The notes under the pieces are model-generated. The model was not told the origin of the DNA. It saw only the letters and a list, made by a program, of their open reading frames with translations, and made no database searches. Shown piece after piece: positions 46,359 through 57,200 of a DNA stretch of 64,000 nt. Source of the DNA: Blastobasis lacticolella (lineage: Eukaryota; Arthropoda; Insecta; Lepidoptera; Blastobasidae); contig LR990046.1 in NCBI GenBank assembly GCA_905147135.1, forward strand, positions 16,026,501-16,090,500, in the 5' to 3' direction. A program made the translations under genes and the position numbers. How positions within the stretch are numbered: the stretch's first letter is position 1; every line of letters begins with the position of its first letter.

Positions 46359-46559
46359 TCACCCTCTTTCTTTAATAATATCTTCATTCCCATAAACCAA
46401 TGGCTTGTGTAATTGTGGGAATTTAATAGAAGATTTCAGTACTCCCAAGGATGGTCTTCTCAATGTAAGCCCAGGTAAAATGGGCTCGCCCGGAGGTAAG
46501 TCCATCCAGTACCGTGGTCTTCTTTCCATCGGCAATGACTTAAACTGAAACTGGAGCCT
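46359..46559 (-). CDS. Gene K KFP exon
   Basis: Acceptor 'gaacatttcag'-like (ATTTCAG), 66 codons to TGA at 46359. The alternative donor GG|GTGAAT at 46362 would splice to 45991. Aligns with gene A exon 4 over the EPI-PG-TL-RP-L--LKS-IKFP pattern. Confidence 0.68.
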   Translation of the reverse strand, partial: RLQFQFKSLPMERRPRYWMDLPPGEPILPGLTLRRPSLGVLKSSIKFPQLHKPLVYGNEDIIKERG

Positions 46560-49109
46560 CTGAAATGTTAAACAATATTTTTATAAAGCTTTTAATATGA
46601 AATTTAAATAATGTTACAAAATACGTCAAAAGTCGTATGTGAGTCTCCTAATAAAAAGGGGTTTGAAGATTTTTAAGTATTACGCAATGGGATCGGGCCC
46701 CACATTAATAGCTTACTCATTGTTTATAATTTACAAAATATCTTCTATCAAATGGATAAACTACTTGTTTCTATTTTGCATATTTGTAATTTTCTCTATC
46801 ATTTACAATAAGACAATTTGCGCTGGGGTGGAGACCTGGTGACCTGTAGCACAGGTGTCCCTAGTTCAGGCACCAGTCGCCACAAATATGTATACGTATC
46901 TAACATGTAAATAATGTACCTAGTTTCATAAAACATAGAAATATTATGTATACGTTGTTGTGGAGAAATAAATGGATTATTTATTTATTTATTAAGGTAC
47001 TTTCTCAAAAAAATACACCGATGGTCACCAGGTACCTACGTCATATTACGTTTAAGGACCCAGAGATGTTTCAAAGGTGTTTCACGTCAAAGATTTATTT
47101 ATCGGGATAATGGTCAAGGTGCACCCACAATATTTTGTGAAAAAATTTAAATATTTATCGTACTACGACTACTAATCTTGAAACCCTCGAAATATTTAAA
47201 ACAGATTTTAATTTCAAAAATTAAATTAGAGTTTCAACAAACTCTTTATAATTACCCTGGCTCCAGTATCTGGTAGATTTAAGGGTTTGCTCTGAAAATA
47301 AAACGACAAATTATTATTACAGCACATAAAATATTATAATATTTTAGAATGGAGAAAGTGTTTCACCAATCGAGAAAAACTTTTGCCACCTTTTCCACAT
47401 GTTTTTTTATGTTGATATTTCAAACTTCCATAATCTTCAGTAGTATTAGACTTGACGTCTAACTAATAAAAAAGTACTCATCTACAAGCGTTGAACGCCT
47501 GTATAGTTACAGTTGTTAGTTAAAATTACGGCGTCGCTGTTGTTGAATTTAGTATTGCCACCAAATGATATTTCAATTTGAGCCGTGTGGTGTCCGGCAG
47601 AGTAGAATAGCACAAACCCCTAACACTCGTGGGTGTCGTACAAGGCGACTAATGTTCTCGAGGCAAAAGATCTAGGATCTCCGTAAGCTGGAAAATGGGC
47701 AGCAGCGTTTTCCATACTTTTATTTATAACAATGCGATCTCCAACCCGCCTGCCAAGCGTGGAGATTATGGCAATAACCTCCCTTTTCGTGGGACAGGCC
47801 CCTAGTCCTGCAGTGGACTGTTATGAGCTGTGATGATGATATTTCAATTGGCGACACTTAGCTCCACTTTTGGTCGCCGTCTCAAGTTTGTGGTGACGTA
47901 ACTGTAACTTGACAGAAGCACTGTGTAACTCTAGGAACTATCTGACCTGGTAGTCAAAGCTGAAACTAAGTGTCACCATTTTGAATTTCAACAACAGCGA
48001 CGTTGTCACCGTGTTAGATAAGTTTGTTGCACGTGTCAAAAGTAGTTTGACATAAGCTTTGTATAGTTATACACTCAATGAACAATTTTTATTAGAAAGA
48101 CGATAGGCATACCTATGCTTGCCATCAGGCGGACCATACTCTTGTTTACCACTGCACAATAACATGCGAAGTCTCTGTACAAATTTCAAATTTCTATTTC
48201 CAGCAGTCATATAAGTCAGTCAGTCAACTTCCTAAACATAACCCTGTCTACGCTCGTTAGGCATGGTAAAAATGGACCACCTAAGAAACGATTGATACAA
48301 CTAAGAACATCGAAGACCGAACGAGGTGGACAAGGAGAAGTAAGAATGAGGTACTCAGGCCCTTGAATGATGATGAGATATTATGCAGTAAGAAAGGATT
48401 TTTGTAACTATTTTACAATTATTCTTATATTAGACGGGACTTCGACACGACGTACCTTTTAAATTTGTTTTCCCGACGTTTCGGTAGGGTTACACCCACC
48501 CACTATATAATAATATGTGTAAAGAACGCGAGTTTAGTTTGAAAAAAAATATTCTACAATTTTACTGTAAAGACGGTGAGTCTCAAATCGTTGGGAAAAG
48601 AGTTATGACCAAATAAAATGAAACTTTTGTATAACCCACAGGGATTCCAGACTTGTCGTCGTAGGACCTAAAAGTTGTGGAATGCAATAAAAAACTTTCC
48701 AATTATAGTATAACGTTACTGCTCTTAATCATGGGCTGGGGTCTTGGGGCTGGGATCTTTACATTAATAGGTTTATTCACACCATTTTTTTTCTGTTTTA
48801 TTTGGTTAAGTATTTTTTATTTATTTGTTTGTTTGGAACAGCCATCCAACAATTTAATATTAATATTCTTACGAGACAGAAAGCCAATTACAGGTCATTG
48901 CTGATAGATTTTAGAATACAAATAAGAGGTTGGTTGTTTAAGTATACAATTGAGACATCTTTTATAATCCTTGAATCGATCAGAGATTTTAATTACCGTA
49001 ATTAAATAGATTTGTGACTAAAGTATTTACCCGTCTCGCTCCGGAAACGTAAGGCATCAGCAATCGCCTGAATGTAGACTGTTCTATCCGATAAGGTCTT
49101 CTTTCGTCT
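46359..49109 (-). CDS. Gene K: KFP-type paralogue of gene A, 5' end not found
   Basis: Model join (minus): 49109-49031, 47291-47256, 46559-46359. Exon 1 enters with one base (phase 2 upstream), then 0 and 0. It reads DERRPYRIEQSTFRRLLMPY, VSGARR, then SKPLNLPDTGAR, then RLQFQFKSLPMERRPRYW and EPILPGLTLRRPSLGVLKSS plus IKFPQ, stopping after KERG. The exon order (region ending in dibasics, a short peptide exon, the KFP exon) and the core pattern match gene A. The short exon lies between ARR and the start of RLQ, like a processed peptide, but without the amidation Gly. No Cys. No signal exon is identified; gene B exon 8 could supply the missing phase if its donor is used. Function unknown. Confidence 0.58.
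46640..46990 (+). repeat. Retroposon 3' end
   Basis: 'agacctggtgacctgtagca', 'ggcaccagtcgccacaaata', and a terminal AATAAATGG(ATTT)n run at 46970-46990 look like the 3' UTR of a LINE or of a retrocopy. Lies in gene K intron 2. Confidence 0.4.
47256..47291 (-). CDS. Gene K short exon (36 nt)
   Basis: Acceptor 'gttttattttcag', twelve codons SKPLNLPDTGAR, donor AGG|GTAATT. Phase 0-0. Positional equivalent of gene A exon 3. Confidence 0.62.
47583..47848 (+). repeat. Dispersed repeat R2 (copy 3)
   Basis: 'tgtccggcagagtagaatag', 'cactcg.gggtgtcgtacaaggcgac' and 'tgcagtggactgttatgagc'; closest to 19320-19612. Confidence 0.75.
47850..48050. repeat. Dispersed repeat shared with 61330-61450
   Basis: 'gaaactaagtgtcaccattt' and 'caacaacagcgacgttgtca' recur, with changes, at 61370-61440 on the other strand. 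Probably a MITE. Confidence 0.45.
48060..49020. other. No supported gene
   Basis: 48100-48160 has a LINE-tail phrase ('gcttgccatcaggcggacca'). A plus-strand hydrophobic frame at 48677-48904 lacks an ATG and splice sites. Confidence 0.3.
49031..49109 (-). CDS. Gene K first exon seen
   Basis: Acceptor 'tttcattaacag', 79 nt, donor CGG|GTAAAT. Read with one leading base it gives DERRPYRIEQSTFRRLLMPY then VSGARR, ending in phase 0 as needed. The alternative frame RRKKTLSDRTVYIQAIADAL is also open but leaves the next exons out of phase. Confidence 0.6.
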
Positions 49110-49596
49110 CTGTTAATGAAAGACCATATCTTGTAATGACATCAAAATAAGGATATTACAAGAAGTTTTACTATTAATTATTAATGGCTTTCCTATATCT
49201 GAGTCGAAACATTCAAGACCCGTATAACATTATATTTTTGTAGGGGTAATCTTGAATCTTGTGAATAAGGGTCGGCGCACATCTGACGAGAATTAGCGGA
49301 GCGCATGCCTGCGAACTTCACACTTGTGATGTATGTATGATCATAGAACAAAGTTTGTTAAAATAAACAGATGCCAATATGGTTGGATTACGCTGTCGTG
49401 GACCAAAAAGCGAGAAAGCAAATCCGCTGAGATGCGCGGGAAATTACGCGGATACGCTAGGTTACGATAAGATACACCAGTCTCTGCGGTTTCAGTCTCT
49501 CCAGACGATTATATTCGATAACGACTATATTAGGTATTTAAATATGAAATTGTCGTTATATGTGGTATATGGTTATAGGTGTCGTTATACGTAATA

Positions 49597-49771
49597 TACA
49601 GGGTGTTACATAATATATGTATGAAGCAGTGAACCGGATGGAGTGCTAAATGTATGAAAACGATATGTACAAAAATTCTACGTACGACGGAAATAATTGT
49701 ACCTATCGTTTTAATATGTTTAGCACTCCATCCAGTTTAGCACTTCATACATATTATGTAACACCCTGTAT
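49597..49771. mobile_element. Palindromic MITE flanked by TA
   Basis: The ends 'tacagggtgttacataatat' and 'atattatgtaacaccctgta' are inverted repeats extending over about 65 bp with a few mismatches. A TA at each end suits a mariner/Tc1-type origin. Lies between genes B and K. Confidence 0.75.
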
Positions 49772-51184
49772 ATTAAAATAAAGGTGGGCGCTATAATTTT
49801 TATATTATCAAAACTTTCTGTGTAACGACTTCTTCGATATACATAACATAAAACTTTCTTTGAAGCGGCTTCTTCGAATACAATTATATTTTGTACGTAT
49901 AATCGAGACATCATTCAGATGACTAGTGATACGTAATGTTATTATAACACATATTATTATATTACAACAGACCCCTTGGTCGTAAAAGTATATCTTTACA
50001 AAGAGGCAAAAGTGACGACAAATGAAAAGTGACATTTTCATATAGGTACTTGTAACATATGTGGAATAAAAAATGTGAGCAAAGATCTTCTAGGATATTA
50101 CAAAATACTGATAAAGTGCATAATGTACAGCCTAAACCCGAAGCACGAGATGGCGCAGCCGTGAAACTTTTTGCCTATGGCTGCTTTACTTCTCTTTGAG
50201 ACGAGTAGTTGTGTTATGGAATAATTTCAAATACTTTACGCTGCGCCTGGTCAGATGTACGTCGACCGTAATATATGTAACTCTAATATACAACTGCTGG
50301 TATCTAAGTTTCATTTAAGCTCACAACCTAAGTATGGATTGTCATTTGGTAACATGAACATACGCTATAGAAACATAATAGTCGTTTCCGTATACTGCAG
50401 TATTTCCTCTCTTTTCTTTGTGGAAATTAGCTGCTGACTGGAGCGTATCCTTTTTTGGCTGTATCAGGGCATGACCGGGAACAACGGGCACAATGGACCT
50501 TCGCTATTAACAAAAAAGACATGTTTTTTTGGTTATCATATATTTGTGGATTTGAACTATTAAAATTATCGTGTTTATCACCGTGATTATAAAATCTGAA
50601 TTTATAATAAGATTTTAAGAAGTAGGTGGTTTTAAAAATATATTATTAATATTCAATTATTGCTTGACTAATTAAATAGTTTTGGGAGATTTAGAAGTCT
50701 GCAGATTTATAAAGAAGTTACCGATAATAATTGTTCAATGTTCATAATTGTTCAGTCTGCTCTAAAATTACATTCTACATTGAACCCACACATTCCTACA
50801 CCATTCCATCAACAAATACACTTTAGCTTCATATTTATTTAATCAATGCAGAACCTAAAGTGCGAAATAGAAAAATGAAATTTGTACTTAAAATTCGTCT
50901 TATGTTGTAATTATTTAAATAAGACAGAGACCCCTACTGCAGGTACTTCAAAGTGACTAGTTTGTACCTACTGTTTATAAAGATTAAAACTAAGAAAATT
51001 ATAATATCAGTAAACAAATCAATGATCGTTGCTAGGAAATGGGAAGAATATTATTTTCTAATACAAAATTACCAAATAACTTACCGCTGTTCTAAAATAA
51101 AAGAAAATATAAGTTACTTATGTCTGTATACTAAGTATATTAAGATAATTACTTTATGAATTATAATTGCGAGAGAAAAAATAA
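49772..51184. other. Between genes K and B; no supported exon
   Basis: The minus strand has a start MKMSLFICRHFCLF followed by GTAAAG near 50000, signal-like, but its phase does not fit gene K. Otherwise AT-rich. Confidence 0.3.
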
Positions 51185-51235
51185 TTACATTTTTCGTAAT
51201 ACACGATCATAATTTATCAATCTCATTAAATCATC
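51185..51235 (-). CDS. Gene B last exon (DD exon)
   Basis: Acceptor 'ttttttttcag', DDLMRLINYDRVLRKM and TAA. As in gene C the stop overlaps a donor (AAT|GTAATT); splicing there would be in phase with 49109. Confidence 0.55.
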   Translation of the reverse strand, partial: DDLMRLINYDRVLRKM

Positions 51236-54200
51236 CTGAAAAAAAAAGTTCTGTTAGATTTGGTCCTTAGGTATTATAATAAAGTAACTTGTAATTACAA
51301 ATTTTAGTTACCAGATGGCTGTTTCTTCTAAAGTCAGAATAAAATATTCTATAAGGAGTTTTGCCGTGTCTGAAAAAAAAATACAGATTTAACGGTAGTC
51401 TAATTAATGAATTATCTGTCTTGTTTCATTTTAAAGCTAATAGTATTGAATCAGAACATCCGTCCAAGAAATCAAAATTTTCTGGTGAGATATAAAATAA
51501 AATACTGGTAAAAAATCAAACCGTAATGGTTTTGTTTAAAATCTACACATGTTTCTATACTTCAATTGATTTTGGAAGATATAAACATTTAGGTAAGTAC
51601 TTAAAAAAATGCTTTGAATCAAAAATATGTTTGTATGACTAAGTGTGACTTATGTTTCTAAAAAATTTCTAAAAATGTATTTGAACGTGTTGGATTTAGT
51701 CTTTATTTAAAGAAATAATGTGAGGTGTTTTGTTCTTTCCCATTATCATTTTGTGACGTATGTCACACACATTGTTCCTAGATAGTATCTCTGATGCTTC
51801 TTTCACAAGTATTTTCCGTGATAAAAATTGATTATCATCAGAAGGTTAAGGGTATAGTGGCAGTGGATTAATTATTATACCCTTTTTGTTTGACTCTTTT
51901 AATCATTGTCTTGGGTCTGCAATTCTGAAAGAGAGATCTGTAAGGACCGTAGTAAATAGAACGATATGGTCTTTGCCCACCCTATCTAGAAACAATGCGT
52001 AACATTATATATGTAGGTACATCCTACTTGTGACATCATCATCATCATCTCGGCGTTATGTCCGCCCGGTTGCGCCCCCGCGTAGCACGCGAGGGCCCAG
52101 GGTCCGCTTTCCCGCTATTCTTGGCCCACCTCGCTCGGTCTTCGGCATCCTTAGTTGTGAGCTTATTAGTACGCATATCATTTCTGACTACGTCAAGCCA
52201 TCGCTTCTTGGGCCGGCCTCTCCTTCCCGTTCCTGGCGGGGGCGGCATGGCCAGACACTTGTTCCCCACATAACTGGCCGGTCTGCGCAAGACATAGCCA
52301 TACCGTCGAAGGCGGCATTCATGAAGCTTCTCTGCGATGTCACAGACGCCAAGGCTACCCCGGATGTGGGTGTTTCGAAAGCGATCCTTCAGTGAAACTC
52401 CGCACATCCATTGTAGCATCTTTATTTCCGTAATGCGCACCTCCTGCCTGGTCGCTCTAATAGGGGCCAAGTCTTGCTACCGTAAAGGAGAGCAGGTCTA
52501 ATGAGGGTTTTATAGACCTGTCCCTTCAGCTTTATCGGCATTTTGGGGTCACAAATGACACCTGTTACCTATCCGCTGCTTGGGCCAAATGGCGGGCATT
52601 TGGCCCAAGCAACGGATATTCGGGCATTGACGTCACCATCGATGTCCCCGGTTGAGCTAAGTACAGATCCCATGTATCTGACTAATCCGTGCTGACTTGA
52701 CTTCCTCATCGCCAATGCGCACTGGTAGGGGATCTGCACTGTTGCAGGCCATGTACTCTGTCTTCGCCACATTAATCTTCAAACCGCCGTTCTCAAGTGC
52801 CTCTTTCCACTTTTTTACACCACAACACACGTTGGATTAGTCGCCCCTTGTCAGAGTCTGTCAGTACTATATCGTCAACATACATAAGCAGCCATGGAGG
52901 TACCTCATGATAATCTCGGATGCTGTCTGACAATACGTCGAATATCACGTTGAACAGAAGTGGGCTGAGCACAGAGCCCTGGTGTACCCCAACGGTAATC
53001 GGGAACGGTTTGTTATCACCAACAGCAGTCCTTACTATGGAATCGGTGATTATATCCCCTTTTATTAGTATGTATCCCCAATACATACAATATAACGTCA
53101 CACTTCTTCCTATGAAAGAAATAGGCTGAGACTACTACTACATAAATAAAGAACAGAGTGAAATAGGTGATGAAAGTTTGGGGAAAGATATAGTAGTCTC
53201 AAGATGTGATTTGAACCGTGAATACACGTGTGATGGGGTACACGTGGACGGACGAGGGAAAAAGCTAATCCATCCAATAAAAATAAGAAATAAAGTCTTG
53301 TGATCACATTTTAGTGTTGTGCTTTTTATGGCTATCGGTATTGTATGTGTTCAACTATACTTAGACAAAAATATTGAGGTAAAAACAATACTAACCGTGG
53401 TAACAAACCCGATAATATGTGTGATGAAAGTGTTGTGTATAAACTATTTTGTTCCTCATTTTAACCCGGCATCATGGGGTTGGAACATTATAACACGGGC
53501 GTGGGGTGGAATCATTATGACCCGTATATTTAATTAAAGCCTATAAAATTCTCTACAACTTTTGCAAAAATATAGTTATAAGTTTCTCATAGGAAATGAA
53601 TAAAAATATATCATTAAAGTGTTTTTTTATCACCTTAAATAAATGTAATCCTTTGTAGAATTCCTAGGAAATGTAAATTATGCTTTAAATCGACAGTAAA
53701 TCTGTGAAAATGTTGTTTTTATACATTTTTCATAGGAATTTTATAAATTTCCTAATCATGAACCGGAAATGTGTTAATTTCACTATTATAAAAAATTGAA
53801 AATTTGTTAAAAATCTGATCTTTGAAAAATCTTGATTGCATCTGGTCCTGTAGCTCTTGAGTGTTTTAATAAGCGAGAGGTATGGAGGGAGCAAATGGCT
53901 GCCTGCACATTGTTACGCAAGGACAGAGAGGCTGCTCTCCCCGCAGCGCCGGAGCAGTGGCGTTTATCCATGTTATTGACAACATCACCTCAAAACATAC
54001 ATTTCCTGCTACCATTTAGTAATTATGTTCATGCCTCGGAACTTTCGATAAAACATTTAACACATTTCCTAAACTGGCTAACATATTCTAGGAAAAGTAT
54101 ATAATTATTACGTTTCACACATATACGGTAAGTACCATATTGTGTACAAAATATAATTTGGTTTTTCCTTTACTTGTACTATCTAACATTGCTTGTTGCC

Positions 54201-57200
54201 AAGTACCCCAAAACTTATGGCAAAGTTACTCTGTGAAAATGACATCAAACATTATTATTTTGAGTATACTTAGAGAGAGTTTTACTCCCTTTGAAAATTG
54301 TAAATAATTTGAAAAAGTAAGAACCTAATTATTGAAAGAGTAATGTGTACGACGTAAAATTGATATTTTTACGACATTATATTCCCATTTAAATAGGTAC
54401 TTGTGGTGAAATTTCTGAGTGGAATAGCGATGTCACTTCCATAGTTTCAAAATTATAGGTAGTCTAAAACAGGGCTCATTATGACTCCTCCCCCATGTTG
54501 CCGGGTTAATAACCAATATTTACTTTTAAAATACATAGAATAACATACATTATACCCAAATTTCCCTTATTTCCATATAACGATGTATCTTTATCATCTT
54601 TACCAGCTTTCATATTTTTGTCATCTTGTTCTTCATGTTCTTCTTTGATCTCCTCGTAAGATCCAATAAAATTTTTATTGTTTTCGTTATTTCTATATAT
54701 GTTCTTGGCAATTGATGCCAATATGTTCTTAGGAGGTTGAGGGATAATCAGTCGATGCTTTGATCTCTGTCTTTCTTTAAATTTAAGCAGCTGTTTCTTA
54801 TTAGGCTGTTCAACAATTTTCTTTTTTTTCGGTCTATGTTCAGCTTTGGAGACGTGATGTTTTGGAGACCGCTTGACATTTTCCTTCGTTTCGGTATCTA
54901 CCAGCTTATCTACAATTTTTTTAATTCTAACCAAATTATCTTTGCTATGAATTTTCTTTAGACTGGCCCATAATTCGGCATTATCGGAATTAATGTCATT
55001 GATTTGTTTCAGTTTTAGTTTCTTATTAGGTTTATTTCTTTTATTCATTTTTATTCTTAATCTTTGTGATTCTTTCTTCCCGGTCTTGGCTTTTGTTTTT
55101 GACGACCTAGATTGCTTCTTTTTACGATTACGTTTACTTTTACTTTTTTTCCCTTTTTTTTTATCAGCTATGGACCTCTTCAAGGTATCTGATGATTTTT
55201 TGCTTCGTGGATGAGGTTTTAGGACTCCTTCAACAGATTTCAGACGACTGCCACCGATGCTGCGTCTGGCACTATTCTGTAATGTTTCAAAATATTATAA
55301 TAGGAAACTCTGAAATATATATCACATACTTACTTTTGAATACCCAGAGTATAATCGCTCTAATAATCTATACTATCATGAAACTGTAAAAAAGTCGTGT
55401 TTGTACATTGAAAACATTTCAGAAAAAAATATTTGGAATAGGATTCTGAGACGTAACTATTACAATTTTTTTTTTAATTTTTTTTGCTTTTTCTTTGTTT
55501 GCGCGGAGCACGGAGGTTGATGGGTTACTCTCAGTTTGGTATTTTGGGATGCAACTTAAAATCAAAGCCTTGTTCCATCTATTTCGGTTGAGTAGAACCA
55601 GAGGTACAGCTTGACCCCTCTGTAGTACTAGCTTTCATACATTACATTTAAAATGGTCGCACGGCAAAAATATAAGCTGCCCTAAAAACGATTTCCACGC
55701 GGACGAAATCGCGAGCACAAGCTTGTACAGTATAAATGTAGAGGCTAACTTAGATATACACTAAATGAACAACAACTCGTTATTTCTTACCGACGGCGGT
55801 CCGTTGAATATCGAAACCGTAAGAGACGCCACCAAAAAAAACATCTTGGCGGTAATGTCCCGGTTGTGCTCACTAGAACGAGGGCCCTGGGTCCGCCTTG
55901 ACCATTATCTAGGTTTTGGCAATCAGGTAATCACAGTGGAGCGACTACCATCTGACCTCCGTGACCCTGCAACCAGGTTAACCTGACCAGATTGGATCAT
56001 GGTTACAAATTCGGTTGCCTGAATTTGCAGGTTTGATCACGATGTTTTCCCTCACCGTAAGAGCATCGGTTGGTATTCAACTAATGAACATAACTCAGAA
56101 AAAGTAATTGGTACATGGCCGCAGCGGGATTCGAACCCAGTACCTCTAGTTGGATACTCAACCATCCGGCTACCGACGCCACAAATGCATTTATTTTTTC
56201 GCACCAAGTAATTGGGGAAACACGCCTTTTAACAGACATTCTACCAAGTATCAAAGTACATCTTACAGACCCAATCTAAACATTTAGACCCAATCTAAAG
56301 GGTTTAGCCATAATCTTTAAACCTGCGAGCCAGTTTGTATATCGCAGTGTCTAAAACATTCACCGGAAATCGCTGCGCCTGTTTTCTTGTGATCTACGGA
56401 GGTTGGCCTCTCAGACGATAGTGACATTAGACCGTAAGTCGGACGGATTGGTGCTATTATACTCTACCTGGCGCCACACGGTAATAAGACATTCAGATAC
56501 CATTATTATTCCACATTCTTGAAAATCAATGGAGTGTCGGTGTCACTGCAGCCATATGTCATTGACTCTTTTCTGAGTTATCTATGCTAACCGACGCTCT
56601 TACGGCGAGGGAAAACATCGTGAGGAATCCTGCACATTTAGGCGACTGAAATGTAACCATGAAAGAGTTGTAAGTCGTACGAAGTAAATGTAAAGGCTTA
56701 CCTTTTTAAATCTAAAATGAATACAAGCAATGTTAAAAAATTTTAGAGGAAAGGATGAATAAAAATTACAAAACCAATGAACTTCGACTCGAGCTTGTAA
56801 TAAAAAGTTTGCAATTAATATCCGGGATATCGAATTTTTTGGCGTATAATAGAGACCATAGAACAACAAAGTAAATAATATTATCAGTAGTTATTCATTA
56901 TGATCTACCGTAATAAGAAATTAGATCATATTATTAATTTTATATATGGGAATAACCGGGATGTCCCGATGACGAAAATAAAATTTACAATAGATTGACA
57001 TTCATACAATTCGGTAAGAAAGTGGTTATAAATTCTAACACCCGTATTTGTAAAAAAATATTTGTCTATATTAAGTAGCGTTACTATGCGTTCAATTAGG
57101 CTCTATATTTTTTTTCCCTAGGAGGCACTCGCATGGACGGTCCACGTGATGGGAAGCGGCCACCGTCTTCCAGGACATCATTAACAGGACAGGATTGGTG

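Noticed and set aside
48677..48904. Plus-strand hydrophobic frame (LLLLIMGWGLGAGIF...)
   Set aside because: No ATG, no splice sites, low-complexity T-rich DNA; probably chance.
55770..55986. Plus-strand frame MNNNSLFLTDGGPLN... as a gene
   Set aside because: Most of it is the antisense of a SINE; similar chance frames appear in the other copies (58586, 63160).
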